NCBI RefSeq assembly: GCF_900090295.1
Contig: NZ_LT607753.1
Location: 4,774,001 to 4,838,000, forward strand
Source of the DNA: Micromonospora coxensis
GTDB lineage: Bacteria > Actinomycetota > Actinomycetes > Mycobacteriales > Micromonosporaceae
Reading direction: 5' to 3'
Length of the DNA stretch: 64,000 nt
The notes under the pieces are model-generated. The model was given only the letters and a program-made list of their open reading frames with translations. It did no database searches and had not been told where the DNA came from. Below, one piece after another: positions 9,053 through 19,487 of the stretch; the first letter of the stretch is position 1; every line of letters begins with the position of its first letter. The position numbers and the translations under genes were made by a program.

Positions 9053-10401
9053 GAGGTCACCGCCTCGATCGCGTCGCGCAACTCGACCGGGACGTCCACC
9101 GTCAGGTGCCGGCCGTCGCGCACCACCACCCGGCCGTCCACCACGACGTGGTCGACGTCGGCGGCGGTGGCCGCGAAGAACACCCCCACCGGCGGCACCC
9201 CGGCGGTACGGGCGGAGTCGAGCCGTACGGTGACCAGGTCGGCGCGCATCCCGACGGCGAGTTCACCGGCGTCGCCCCAGCCCAGCGCGGCGTGCCCGGC
9301 GCGGGTCGCCGCGGTGAGCAGTTCGTCGGCGCGGAAGTGCCCGCGCCGGCGGGTACGCAGCCGCTCGTCCAGTTCCACCGCGCGGGCCTCCTCGAAGAGG
9401 TCCACCACGGCGTGGCTGTCGCTGCCCAGGCTCAGCGGGCTGCCCGCCTCGGCCATCCGCCGGGCCGGGCCGATCCCGTCGGCCAGGTCCCGTTCCGTGG
9501 TGGGGCAGAGGCAGACCCCGGTGCGGCTCTCCCCGAGCAGCGCCACGTCCGCGGCGGTCGGGTGGGTGGCGTGCACGGCGGTGGTGTGCCGCCCGAGCAC
9601 CCCCCGGTCGGCCAGCAGCCGGGTCGGGCTGACTCCGTGCACCGCCCGACAGGCGTCGTTCTCGGCCGGCTGCTCCGACAGGTGTACGTGCAGCGGCGCG
9701 CCCTGCCGGTGCGCCCAGCCGGCGACCGTGGCGAGCTGACCGGCCGGCACCGCGCGCACCGAGTGGATCGCCGCGCCGACCCGGGCGTGGTCGTTCTCCG
9801 GCGTGAACGCGCCCACCCGGTCGGCCCAGCGCAGCGCGTCCCCGTCACCGAAGCGCCGCTGCGGCCCGGCCAGCGGATCGCCGTCCACCGAGGCGGTCAG
9901 GTAGCAGGTGTCGAGCAGGGTGAGCCGGATGCCGGCGTGCGCGGCGGCCTCCACCAGCGCGGCCGACATCGCGTTCGGGTCGTCGTACCGGGTGCCGTCC
10001 GGGCCGTGGTGCAGGTAGTGGAACTCGCCGACGCAGGTCACCCCGGCCAGGGCCATCTCGGCGTACGCGGCCCGGGCCAGGGCCAGGTACGAGTCCGGGT
10101 CGAGCCGCCCCGCCACGTCGTACATGACCTCCCGCCAGGTCCAGAAGTCACCCCGACCGCCGTGGGTACGCCCGCGCAGCGCCCGGTGGAAGGCGTGCGA
10201 GTGGGCGTTGGCCAGCCCCGGCAGGGTGAGCCCGGGCAGCCGTACCGCGTCGTCCAGCACCTGGACCCCGGCGGTGGGCCGGCCGGCGGTCAGCGGCGCG
10301 ACGGCGGTGATCCGCCCGCCGTCGGTCTCGATCAGCACGTCCGGCGTCGGCTCGGCGTGCGCCGGCAGCCAGGCGTACTCGGCCAGCCATCTCATCGGCA
10401 T
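9049..10401 (-). CDS. hutF: formimidoylglutamate deiminase
   Basis: Deaminates N-formimidoyl-L-glutamate to N-formyl-L-glutamate and ammonia. The choice of HutF rather than a formiminoglutamase means that a second enzyme must remove the formyl group. The 450-residue amidohydrolase shows [18 protein letters not shown] (metal HxH), [11 protein letters not shown] (metal His plus substrate loop), TAVHATHPT, and [14 protein letters not shown] (metal Asp). The ATG at 10401 has GGAGG seven bases upstream; the in-frame ATG at 10395 would instead overlap the upstream stop as ATGA. Both fit tight coupling to the M20 gene. Confidence 0.93.
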   Translation of the reverse strand: MPMRWLAEYAWLPAHAEPTPDVLIETDGGRITAVAPLTAGRPTAGVQVLDDAVRLPGLTLPGLANAHSHAFHRALRGRTHGGRGDFWTWREVMYDVAGRLDPDSYLALARAAYAEMALAGVTCVGEFHYLHHGPDGTRYDDPNAMSAALVEAAAHAGIRLTLLDTCYLTASVDGDPLAGPQRRFGDGDALRWADRVGAFTPENDHARVGAAIHSVRAVPAGQLATVAGWAHRQGAPLHVHLSEQPAENDACRAVHGVSPTRLLADRGVLGRHTTAVHATHPTAADVALLGESRTGVCLCPTTERDLADGIGPARRMAEAGSPLSLGSDSHAVVDLFEEARAVELDERLRTRRRGHFRADELLTAATRAGHAALGWGDAGELAVGMRADLVTVRLDSARTAGVPPVGVFFAATAADVDHVVVDGRVVVRDGRHLTVDVPVELRDAIEAVTS

Positions 10402-11591
10402 GCCAGCTCCTCCAGCACCCGGGCCAGCGCGCTCACCCCGGCGGCGCAGTCGGCGTCGGTGGCGGACTCGGCGGGGGAGTGCGACACCCCGGTCGGGTTG
10501 CGGACGAAGAGCATCGCGGTGGGCAGGTGGGCGGCGAGCACCCCGGCGTCGTGCCCCGCCCCGGTGGGCAGCACCGGCGCGTCGAGCAACGCGGCCAGCC
10601 GGCCGGCGAGGCCGCCGTCGAACGCCACCAGCGGCGTCGCCGACTCCTCGGTCAGGGTCAGCCCGGTGCCGTCGCGCCGCGCCCGCTCGGCGGCCTTGGC
10701 GTGCACCGCCTCGACCAGGCCGCGCAGCGTGTCCGGCTCCGCGGCCCGGGCGTCGAGCCAGCCGGTGACCTTCGACGGGATCGCGTTGGTGGCGTTCGGC
10801 TCGACGGCGACCCGGCCGACCGTGGCGTGCGCGCCACGCAGCCGGGCCTCCTTGTTCGCCGCGAGCACCGTGAAGGCGTACGTCAGCATCGGATCGCGGC
10901 GGTCGGCCATCCGGGTCGTACCCGCGTGGTTGCCCTCGCCGTGGAAGTCGAACCGCCAGCGGCCGTGCGGCCAGATCGCGCTCGCCACCGCGACCGGCGC
11001 GTCCGCGTCGACAAGCGCCCGGCCCTGCTCGACGTGCAGCTCCACGAAGGCCGTGAAGCGGCCGGTCAGACCCGGGTCGGCCCCCGCCGGCCGGTCGCCG
11101 AGCGCCTCGGCGAAGCTCACCCCGGCCGCGTCGCGCAGCCCGGCCGCGCGGTCCACCGCGATCTCACCGGTGAGCAGCCGTGACCCCAGGCAGGGTACGC
11201 CGAACCGGGCCCCCTCCTCCTCCACGAACGCGGCCACCGCCACCGACCGGACCGGGGCGACGCCGGCCGCCCGCAGCTCGTCCACCGCGAGGAACGCGTT
11301 GACGATGCCGAGCGGCCCGTCGTACGCCCCGCCGTGCGGCACCGAGTCGAAGTGGCTGCCGGTGAGCACCGCGTCCCCGGCCGCCGGGTCTCCCCACCAG
11401 GCGAAGAGGTTGCCGTTGCCGTCGGCGGTCACCGGCATGCCCCGCCGGTCGGCCTGCTCCCGGAACCACTGCCGCAGCCGCAGCTCCGCGTCGCCGAAGG
11501 CGTAGCGCAGGTAGCCGCCGCTGCCGGCGTCCCGCCCCACCGGGGCGATCTCGTCCCAGAGCGCGCGGAACCGGGCGGCCAGGTCACTCAT
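10392..11591 (-). CDS. M20-family amidohydrolase (allantoate amidohydrolase-like), candidate N-formylglutamate deformylase
   Basis: Zinc peptidase-fold hydrolase of the M20 family, 399 residues, closest by motif to allantoate amidohydrolases and N-carbamoyl-amino-acid hydrolases. Visible metal motifs are GSHFDSVPHGGAYDGPLG, the catalytic EEEGARFG, ELHVEQG, and the C-terminal GAGHDAG. It sits between hutU and hutF, coupled to hutF by a short overlap. No HutG (the standard N-formylglutamate deformylase) is seen in the operon, so this enzyme is the natural candidate for releasing formate from N-formylglutamate. That role is inferred from context only; no allantoin genes are present nearby. AGGGG precedes the ATG at suitable spacing. 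Confidence 0.85.
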   Translation of the reverse strand: MSDLAARFRALWDEIAPVGRDAGSGGYLRYAFGDAELRLRQWFREQADRRGMPVTADGNGNLFAWWGDPAAGDAVLTGSHFDSVPHGGAYDGPLGIVNAFLAVDELRAAGVAPVRSVAVAAFVEEEGARFGVPCLGSRLLTGEIAVDRAAGLRDAAGVSFAEALGDRPAGADPGLTGRFTAFVELHVEQGRALVDADAPVAVASAIWPHGRWRFDFHGEGNHAGTTRMADRRDPMLTYAFTVLAANKEARLRGAHATVGRVAVEPNATNAIPSKVTGWLDARAAEPDTLRGLVEAVHAKAAERARRDGTGLTLTEESATPLVAFDGGLAGRLAALLDAPVLPTGAGHDAGVLAAHLPTAMLFVRNPTGVSHSPAESATDADCAAGVSALARVLEELACR

Positions 11592-11615
11592 GCCACGCCC
11601 CTGCCGGTCGCGGTG

Positions 11616-11705
11616 TTCCTGCCGCTCCTGGCGTCCCTGCCGGTGGCGTCGTTCCTGCCGTTCGCGGCGTTCCTGCTGTTCGCGGCGTTCCTGCCGGGCG
11701 CGGGG
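11616..11705. repeat. 18-bp tandem repeat, five degenerate copies, between hutU and the M20 gene
   Basis: Five successive 18-bp units starting at 11616, 11634, 11652, 11670 and 11688 follow ttcctgccgttcgcggcg with a few substitutions; the third and fourth are nearly identical. The block fills most of the 130-bp gap between the hutU stop and the M20 start. One frame on each strand stays open through it, but no separate gene is convincing. Confidence 0.8.
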
Positions 11706-11721
11706 GCCGGTCGCGCCGCGC

Positions 11722-13377
<1,656 letters not shown>

Positions 13378-13389
13378 CTCGTACTCCTC

Positions 13390-14241
13390 TCAGCCGAGGA
13401 ACAACTGGCGACGGGCGGCGGACGACTCGAACGCCTCCAAGCGGGCCTGCGTGTCGGCCGGTGAGGCGTCGCAGATCGCCTGGAGGACCACCATGGCCAG
13501 GGCCATCGGGGCGGTGTGCAGGTCGAAGACGAGACCGGTGCCGACGGCGGCCGGCAGCACCAGCTCGGCGTACTCGGTGGCGGGGCTGACCGGGGAGTCG
13601 GTGATGGCGACGACGGTGAGGCCGGCGTCGCGGGCCTCCCGCAGCGCCTCGAAGGTCTCCCGGGGGTAGCGGGGCAGCACGAAGGCCAGCAGCGCGCCCG
13701 CCCCGGCGGCCGCCGCCTGCTCCAGCCGGTCGGTGAGCAGGCTGCCGCCGTCGTCGAGCACCCGCACGTCCGGGTGCACCTTCGCGGCGAAGTAGGCGAA
13801 GTAGGAGGCCAGCGGCGCGGCGGCGCGCAGCCCGAGCACCGGCAGCGGTCGGCTCGCCGCCAGCAGCCGCCCGGCGGCGGCGATCCGCTCCCGGTCGGCC
13901 AGCTCCCCGGCGAGCCGGTCGAGGTTGGCCATCTCGGCCCGGACCGCCCGTTGCAGCTCGTTGCCCTCGTCGGCGCTGCCCGCGCCGGCGCCGGCGGTCA
14001 GCTCGCGCAGGCGGCGGCGCAGCGCGGGGTAACCGTCGTGGCCGAGCGCCATGGCGAACCGGGTCACCGAGGGCTGGCTCACCCCGGCCAGCTCGGCGAC
14101 CTCGGCGGCCGACAGGTACGACGCGGCGGCGGCGTGCTGCACCAGGCAGTGCGCGATACGCCGCTGGGTCGGGGTGAGCCGGACGCCGTGGAACAGGTCG
14201 AGCACCCGGTCGGGGGGTGCGGCGACAGCTCCGTCATTCAT
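13390..14241 (-). CDS. RpiR/MurR-family transcriptional regulator, probable hut repressor
   Basis: 283-residue regulator with an N-terminal RpiR-type helix-turn-helix (about residues 20-80, including SAAEVAELAGVSQPSVTRFA) and a C-terminal SIS sugar-isomerase-like domain (about 125-250, with VLGLRAAAPLASYFAYFA and VVAITDSPVSPATEYAEL). SIS domains normally sense phosphosugars, so control of histidine genes by this family is a departure from the HutC (GntR) type; RpiR members linked to hut genes are known in some bacteria. It is the first gene of the operon, 12 bp ahead of hutU. The promoter in front of it carries a TGAAA-AC-TTTCA palindrome between its boxes, which suggests autoregulation of the whole operon. 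Confidence 0.9.
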   Translation of the reverse strand: MNDGAVAAPPDRVLDLFHGVRLTPTQRRIAHCLVQHAAAASYLSAAEVAELAGVSQPSVTRFAMALGHDGYPALRRRLRELTAGAGAGSADEGNELQRAVRAEMANLDRLAGELADRERIAAAGRLLAASRPLPVLGLRAAAPLASYFAYFAAKVHPDVRVLDDGGSLLTDRLEQAAAAGAGALLAFVLPRYPRETFEALREARDAGLTVVAITDSPVSPATEYAELVLPAAVGTGLVFDLHTAPMALAMVVLQAICDASPADTQARLEAFESSAARRQLFLG

Positions 14242-14247
14242 GCCGTG

Positions 14248-14276
14248 ACTGTATGCATGAAAACTTTCAGAGGCAA
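14248..14276 (-). promoter_or_regulatory. hut operon promoter with operator in the spacer
   Basis: On the minus strand TTGCCT (14276-14271) and TACAGT (14253-14248) are separated by 17 bases, and the start ATG follows 6 bases later. The palindrome TGAAAACTTTCA (14258-14269) lies wholly within the spacer. GAAA-nn-TTTC palindromes are a common type of RpiR-family target, so the first gene of the operon is the likely binder. Confidence 0.6.
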
Positions 14277-14340
14277 CCGTGCGTCGACCCGCGGCACTGC
14301 GGGCCGTGGATGCGACGGAAGCCCCGACCGGGCCAGACGC

Positions 14341-15588
14341 TCAGCCGTTGGGCAGGAACGGCAGCGGGCGGGGCTCGTACCCGTCGAAGTAGCGGCTCGG
14401 ATCGGCGTTCAGCACCGATGCGAGGGCGGTGCCGAAGACGTCCCGGAAGTCCGTCGTGGCCTTCAGGTCGCCATGATCGAGATCGGTCAGGCTCGGCTGC
14501 TCGCCGTAGAGTCCACCCACCACTCGGCCGCCCAGGACCAGCATGGGCCCGGCCGTGCCGTGGTCGGTGCCGTCGGACGCGTTGGCGCGTACCCGGCGGC
14601 CGAACTCGCTGTACACGACGATCGTCACCCGGCGCCCGGCTTCGGACCGGGCCATCCTGGCCGTGAACGACGACAACGCCCCGTCGAGCTGTCGGAGGAG
14701 GAGCTCCTGCGTGGAGAGTTCGTCCGCGTGGGTGTCGAAGCCACCCAGGCTGACCGAGTAGACCCTGGTCGGAACGCCGACCTCCACGCAGCGGGCCACC
14801 AGGGCGAGCTGGGCGCTGAGCGCACTCTCACCGCCGGTGCCCGTCGCCGGGACAACCGGCTCGGTGACAGCCCCCGGGCTGGTCGTGATCTTGTCGGTGC
14901 CCCGGATGACGCGGCCCATCTCGAGCAGGTCGGCGAACGCCGACGCGGCCCTGGCCTGCATCTCCGGTTCGCCCGGTTCGACCCGCCCGAGCGCCGCCAC
15001 CAGCCGCTCATCGGCCCAGGGTGGCAGGTCCAGCCCGTGGTAGCTGACGCAGGAGCCGATCCGTCGGCGGCCCACCAGCAGCGGCGGCAACACCGGCTCG
15101 AAGCTGACGGCCGTGCCGACGGGGGCGTCCCTGTCGTCCAACCATCGGCCCACCCAGCCGGTGGTCGCCGGAGCCTTCGGGGAGCCGGTCTGCCAGATGT
15201 CCATGGACCGGAAGTGGCTGCGGTCCGGTCGGGGGTAACCGACACCCAGGACGACTGCCAGCCGTCGCTCGTCCCAGAGCCGCTTCAACCCCGTCAGCAC
15301 CGGGTTCAGGCCCAGGCTGTCGTTCAGCGGTAGGACCCGCTCGGCCGGGTACGCCAGTTCCGGACGACTCGCGTGGTAGGCGGGGTCGGCGTACGGAACG
15401 ACCGTGTTCAGACCGTCGTTCCCGCCGTACAGGGTGACCAGGACGAGTGTGTCGCCGACCGAGCCGGTGGCCGGGTCTGCGGTGCGCAGCAGTTCCGAGA
15501 AGGCCAGCGCGCTTCCCCCGGTGGCCAGGGCGGCCGCACCGGTGACGCCCGAGGCGAGCAGGAACCGACGGCGAGTGAGGGCGTCCAT
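14341..15588 (-). CDS. DUF1501 protein, Tat-exported
   Basis: 415-residue secreted protein of the DUF1501 family, related in fold to alkaline-phosphatase/sulfatase-type proteins. The N-terminus MDALTRRRFLLASG is a clear twin-arginine signal followed by an Ala/Gly-rich hydrophobic core. Family segments include LVLVTLYGGNDGLNTVVPY, HFRSMDIWQTG and GGFDTHADELSTQELLLRQL. A late segment, DGTDHGTAGPMLVLGG, supplies the conserved Asp/His motif. It is transcribed after the DUF1800 gene (stop-to-start gap of one base). The DUF1501-DUF1800 pair is widespread, but its biochemical role is not established. Confidence 0.9.
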   Translation of the reverse strand: MDALTRRRFLLASGVTGAAALATGGSALAFSELLRTADPATGSVGDTLVLVTLYGGNDGLNTVVPYADPAYHASRPELAYPAERVLPLNDSLGLNPVLTGLKRLWDERRLAVVLGVGYPRPDRSHFRSMDIWQTGSPKAPATTGWVGRWLDDRDAPVGTAVSFEPVLPPLLVGRRRIGSCVSYHGLDLPPWADERLVAALGRVEPGEPEMQARAASAFADLLEMGRVIRGTDKITTSPGAVTEPVVPATGTGGESALSAQLALVARCVEVGVPTRVYSVSLGGFDTHADELSTQELLLRQLDGALSSFTARMARSEAGRRVTIVVYSEFGRRVRANASDGTDHGTAGPMLVLGGRVVGGLYGEQPSLTDLDHGDLKATTDFRDVFGTALASVLNADPSRYFDGYEPRPLPFLPNG

Positions 15589-15589
15589 C

Positions 15590-16858
15590 TCAGGTCACCG
15601 CGTATTCCGGGCTGACCAGGCCCAGGGTCAGCAACATGCGGGGGTTGCCCACCTCCCGCAGTACGGCATACGTCCGGTTGGTCCACCGGTCGACGCAGAG
15701 CATGGCCGCGACGTCCTCGGGGGTGAGGCGGCCGGGCTCGAGCAGGCTGACCAGCTTGCCGGCCAGACTGAGCTTCAGCCGGGCCGACGACGAGACGAGC
15801 CAGGTGGCGCCGGCGGGCCAACCGCCGACGCTCGGTGGGGCGAAGGGACGCTGCCCGAGCCCGCCCAGGCCGTCGCACAACTGGATCAGCATCGCCCGTG
15901 GGATGTTCGCCGGGCGTAGCTCCAACTGACGCATGGCCCCCACCATCCACTCGATCGGTTGCTTGACCATGGTGCCGGCGGTGGCACGGAAGGCGTCGTC
16001 GGTGAACAACGCCCGCAGCATCGACATCGGAGCGGGGAACGCCGCGACCATCCGGGCTCGGGTCGCCGGCGGGATCGGTTCGGTGGAGGAGGCGTAGCGG
16101 AACCACAGGCGGGTGGCGATGAACTCGGCACAGGCCGGCTGCCGGAGCAGCAGGTCGACCAGACTGCGGGCGGTGAAGTCCGACTCCGCCCCGAGGATCG
16201 TCTTGCGGCCGGGATCGTGCGCGTCCGGGTCGAGGACCATCCGCTCTGCCCTCAGGTCGAGCCGCCAGCCGGTCAGCGCCCGGCCGGCGGCCTTGACGTC
16301 GGCCTCCGTGTAGTGCCCGATGCCGAGCAGGAACAGCTCGCACAGTTCCCGCGCCAGGTTCTCGTTGGGAGCCTGCCGTGTGTTGAGTTGCCCGTCGAGC
16401 CAGTAGACGAGCGCCGGATCGACGACCATTCGGCGGGCCATGTCGCCGAAGTCCCGGGCCGAGCGGAGGGTCCTGTGCTGAGCCAACATCAGCTGTGGGC
16501 TCTTCACCTTGCGGATCGACGTCGCCCAGTGCCCGTGCCAGAAGAAGATCAGCTTCTCCACCGCCTGGTGATTGGCCACCGTCATCCGGTCCAGCCACCA
16601 CCGGGTCAACTGCTCGGCCTGTTCCTCGCGGACCTTGTCCGCCGCCGCTCGTCGCGCCGGGGTCGGGTTCGGGTCGGCCGCGTACGGGTCGGGACCGAGC
16701 CGGGGCATCGACGCGCTCGTGGCCCCGATGTCGGGCCCTGGCGGCGCTGTCAGCGTGAGGGCCGTGTCGGCGTAGCCCGCCTTCGCCGCTGCTCCCAGTT
16801 CCGCGGAGGTCGGGCCGAAACCGGCGCGTCGCAGCAGCAAGGCGACGTCCCCGGACAT
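15590..16858 (-). CDS. DUF1800 protein
   Basis: 422 residues, DUF1800 family, partner of the downstream DUF1501 gene. Characteristic segments are LLLRRAGFGPTSAEL at the N-terminus, EKLIFFWHGHWATS, NENLARELCELFLLGIGHYTEADV, and SVGGWPAGATWL toward the C-terminus. No signal peptide is visible, unlike its Tat-exported partner. The ATG start is preceded at 6 bases by TATGGT, indicating a leaderless mRNA. Pairs of this type occur in many environmental bacteria and have been associated with secretion of polymers or nanowire-like material, but nothing in the sequence tells the function. Confidence 0.9.
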   Translation of the reverse strand: MSGDVALLLRRAGFGPTSAELGAAAKAGYADTALTLTAPPGPDIGATSASMPRLGPDPYAADPNPTPARRAAADKVREEQAEQLTRWWLDRMTVANHQAVEKLIFFWHGHWATSIRKVKSPQLMLAQHRTLRSARDFGDMARRMVVDPALVYWLDGQLNTRQAPNENLARELCELFLLGIGHYTEADVKAAGRALTGWRLDLRAERMVLDPDAHDPGRKTILGAESDFTARSLVDLLLRQPACAEFIATRLWFRYASSTEPIPPATRARMVAAFPAPMSMLRALFTDDAFRATAGTMVKQPIEWMVGAMRQLELRPANIPRAMLIQLCDGLGGLGQRPFAPPSVGGWPAGATWLVSSSARLKLSLAGKLVSLLEPGRLTPEDVAAMLCVDRWTNRTYAVLREVGNPRMLLTLGLVSPEYAVT

Positions 16859-16864
16859 GGCTCA

Positions 16865-16870
16865 ACCATA
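16865..16870 (-). promoter_or_regulatory. candidate -10 box, leaderless start of the DUF1800-DUF1501 operon
   Basis: TATGGT on the minus strand lies 6 bases before the ATG at 16858. Confidence 0.45.
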
Positions 16871-17054
16871 GGCGATGGAGACGTCATCCCGGCGACCGTC
16901 CCTTGTGCAACGACCGCGAACGCGCATGCCGTCGCCTCCCCCCGACCGCCGGCGCGGCGTCCCCGAGCCGTGACGCCGAAGCGCAGCCGGTAGCCGGACC
17001 AGTGGCCGGGGAGCCTCGGTCACCCGCCGGGGCCACACAACCGCTCCCACCGGA

Positions 17055-17060
17055 TATGCT
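17055..17060 (+). promoter_or_regulatory. candidate -10 box of the polysaccharide locus
   Basis: TATGCT lies about 80 bases before the ATG of the first glycosyltransferase in a 280-bp divergent gap; no convincing -35 hexamer was found. The rest of the gap shows no clear feature. Confidence 0.3.
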
Positions 17061-17138
17061 GCGCCCTCCGGCTCTGGCCGGGTGCGAGAGCGTCACCGAC
17101 CACCGCATGCTGGTCGCAACGGGGATGGATGGGTTGTC

Positions 17139-18299
17139 ATGTCGGAGCAGGCCCTCCGGAAGTCCGCCGCGCCACGGACCACGGAGCACCCCTCCGCGCC
17201 GGGCACCTCGCCGACGGCGTTGGCGGGCCGGACGGTGGCTCTCGTGCACGAGTGGTTCGGCGCCACCGGTGGGTCGGAGCAGGTCTTCCGACACATCGCC
17301 GACCTCGTCCCGCACGGCGAGCGGTTCGTGCTCTGGAAGGACCGGGACGCCACCGAGCCCGGGCTGCGAGAGTCGTGGTTGGCCCGCACGCCCCTGCGAC
17401 ACAGCAAGGCCGTCGCGCTGCCGATGATGCCACTGGTCTGGCGGACCCTCAGCCGGCAGCGCTTCGACGTGGTCATCTCCTCCAGCCATGCCTTCGCGCA
17501 CACGGTCAAGCTGGGCCCGCCAGAGGTCACCACGCATCTGAGCTACGTGCACGCTCCCGCCCGGTACATCTGGAGTCCGGCCTTCGACGGCCGAGGTTCG
17601 AGCCCGTTGCTGAACGTGCCGCGACGGGTTCTACAGGGCCTCGACGTTCGGCTCAGTGACCACGTGCGTGGCTATGCCGCCAACTCCCAGGAGGTGCGGG
17701 CAAGGATCCGCCGCTACTGGGGACGCGACGCGGTAGTCATCAACCCCCCGGTGGACGTGGACTGGTTCGCCGCCGCGCCGGCTGCGGATCGGACCCAGGC
17801 CCGCGACTACCTGCTCGGGGTGGGACGGTGGATCCCGTACAAGAACTTCGATCTGATCGTGGCGATCGCGGATGCGGCCGGACTGCCCCTCGTGCTGGCA
17901 GGTTCCGGGCCGGAGGAACAGCAGTTGCGCCGACTCGCCGAGCGTGCCGGCGTTCCGGTCACCCTCGAGGTGCGACCGGACCGGGAGCGGCTGCGGCAGC
18001 TGTACTGGGGCGCCCGCGCGCTGCTCTTCCCCGTCCACGAGGACTTCGGCATGATCCCCGTCGAGGCCCAGGCCTGCGGCACGCCAGTGGTCGGTCTGCG
18101 CCGCGGGGGTCTGTTGGAGACCGTGGTGGAGGGCGAGACCGGATTCCTGGTGGACTCCACGGATCCGGCGGATCACGTACCCCTGCTCCGACGGCTCGGC
18201 GAGCTGTCGGCGGCGCGGATCGCCGCCCACGCCGCCGGCTTCTCCCCTGCCCGGTTCGCGGCCGAGATGACGGCGTGGATCGACGATGAGTGCCGCTGA
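17139..18299 (+). CDS. GT4-type glycosyltransferase, first of the polysaccharide locus
   Basis: 386-residue GT-B glycosyltransferase that would add a sugar from a nucleotide donor to a lipid-linked acceptor on the inner face of the membrane. The acceptor-binding half begins VALVHEWFGATGGSEQVF; the donor-binding half contains DYLLGVGRWIPYKNFDL, LVLAGSGPEEQQL and the EX7E-type motif in FPVHEDFGMIPVEAQACGTPVVG. The frame is open further upstream to 17082, but the ATG at 17139, which follows ggggatggatggg, starts at a natural N-terminus. It overlaps the next gene by 14 bases. Resemblance is to mannosyltransferase-like GT4 enzymes; the sugar is not predictable. Confidence 0.9.
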   Translation: MSEQALRKSAAPRTTEHPSAPGTSPTALAGRTVALVHEWFGATGGSEQVFRHIADLVPHGERFVLWKDRDATEPGLRESWLARTPLRHSKAVALPMMPLVWRTLSRQRFDVVISSSHAFAHTVKLGPPEVTTHLSYVHAPARYIWSPAFDGRGSSPLLNVPRRVLQGLDVRLSDHVRGYAANSQEVRARIRRYWGRDAVVINPPVDVDWFAAAPAADRTQARDYLLGVGRWIPYKNFDLIVAIADAAGLPLVLAGSGPEEQQLRRLAERAGVPVTLEVRPDRERLRQLYWGARALLFPVHEDFGMIPVEAQACGTPVVGLRRGGLLETVVEGETGFLVDSTDPADHVPLLRRLGELSAARIAAHAAGFSPARFAAEMTAWIDDECR

Positions 18300-19485
18300 C
18301 GGGCACGGCAGCAGGGCTCGACCGGCACGGATCCTGCACGTCAGCCACACCGGGCACCGGGGCGGGGCGGAGTTGGCGCTGGCCCGCATGCTCACCGCCG
18401 GGCCGCCCTGGGAGGCAGGGCTGTGCTGTCCACCGGGCGGGGACGCGTTCGACGGACTGCCCGGTCACGGGGTGGCCGTCGAGCAACGACTGCCACAGCT
18501 CCCGGTCGGCGGCACCCGCAGCCGCAGCCCGCTGCTCGCCGCGCGTTACCTGGCGACGCTGCGGGCGGCCGCCCGCGCCCTGCGGCGCAGCCCGCTGTTC
18601 GACCGGGCCGACCTGGTCCACGCGAACACCGCCGCCGCCGCGATCATCGCCGCCCTGGCCAGGCAGGGACGGCCCGTGCCGGTGGTAGTCCATTTGCGGG
18701 ACCTGGTCACCCCCGAGAGTCTGGGCAGATTCGGGTACGCCGCCTTCACCCGGCTGGCGCTCCCACACGCTGCCGGGGTGATCGCCAACTCGCACACCAC
18801 TCTCGAGTCGGCCACCGACCGGCTGCCGGCCGGCCTGCCCCGCGCCGTGCTGCAGAGCCCCAGCGGCCTGCACAGCCGGGTCACCGAGCCCCACGTCCGG
18901 CCAGAGGTCCGGGTGATCGGCATGGTCGGCCGCCTGCAACGGTGGAAGGGTCAGCACGTCTTCCTGCGTGCCTTCGCCGACTGCTTCCGGGGCACCGATG
19001 TGCGCGCCCGGCTGGCGGGAGCCCCGCTGTTCGAGGAGGCGGCCTACGCGGAGGAGTTGCGCTTGCTCGCCGCCGACCTCGGCATCGCGGAGCAGGTCAC
19101 GTTCACGGGGCACGTCGACGACGTCGCAGGCTTCATCGACTCCGTCGACGTGCTGGTGCACGCGTCGGTCAAGCCCGAGCCACTCGGTCAGACCGTGCTG
19201 CAAGGGCTGGCCCGGGCAAAGTCGCTGATCGCCACCGAGGGTGGCGGGCCGAGCGAGTGGATCCGCAGTGGTGTCAACGGTCTGCTCGTACCACCGGACC
19301 GGCCGGAGGCACTCGCCGCCGCGATGCGGAAGCTGGCCGGTTCCCGTGAGATGCGGTGGGAGTTGGCCGCTGGGGCGGCTCGGACCGCCGGCATCCTCTC
19401 CGACACCGAGTGCGCGATGGCTCACGCTGCCTTCTTCCGGGAGGTCGTGGCGAGCGGACGGTCGGCAGAGCGGGGAGGCCGGTGA
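18286..19485 (+). CDS. GT4-type glycosyltransferase
   Basis: 399-residue GT-B glycosyltransferase. The N-terminal half opens ILHVSHTGHRGGAELALARML, and the acceptor domain contains LVHANTAAAAIIAALA. The donor domain has VIGMVGRLQRWKGQHVFLRA, QVTFTGHVDDVAGFIDSVDV and the catalytic-region motif VHASVKPEPLGQTVLQGLARAK in place of the commoner EGFG. It starts within the end of the preceding gene and ends with a base overlap pattern (GTGA) to the next frame, so it is part of one co-translated set of transferases. Sugar and linkage unknown. Confidence 0.9.
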   Translation: MSAADGHGSRARPARILHVSHTGHRGGAELALARMLTAGPPWEAGLCCPPGGDAFDGLPGHGVAVEQRLPQLPVGGTRSRSPLLAARYLATLRAAARALRRSPLFDRADLVHANTAAAAIIAALARQGRPVPVVVHLRDLVTPESLGRFGYAAFTRLALPHAAGVIANSHTTLESATDRLPAGLPRAVLQSPSGLHSRVTEPHVRPEVRVIGMVGRLQRWKGQHVFLRAFADCFRGTDVRARLAGAPLFEEAAYAEELRLLAADLGIAEQVTFTGHVDDVAGFIDSVDVLVHASVKPEPLGQTVLQGLARAKSLIATEGGGPSEWIRSGVNGLLVPPDRPEALAAAMRKLAGSREMRWELAAGAARTAGILSDTECAMAHAAFFREVVASGRSAERGGR

Positions 19486-19487
19486 AG

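Noticed and set aside
15408..16865. A 485-codon frame across DUF1800/DUF1501 on the minus strand in another register.
   Set aside because: It overlaps both well-supported family proteins and is Arg/Pro-rich without motifs.
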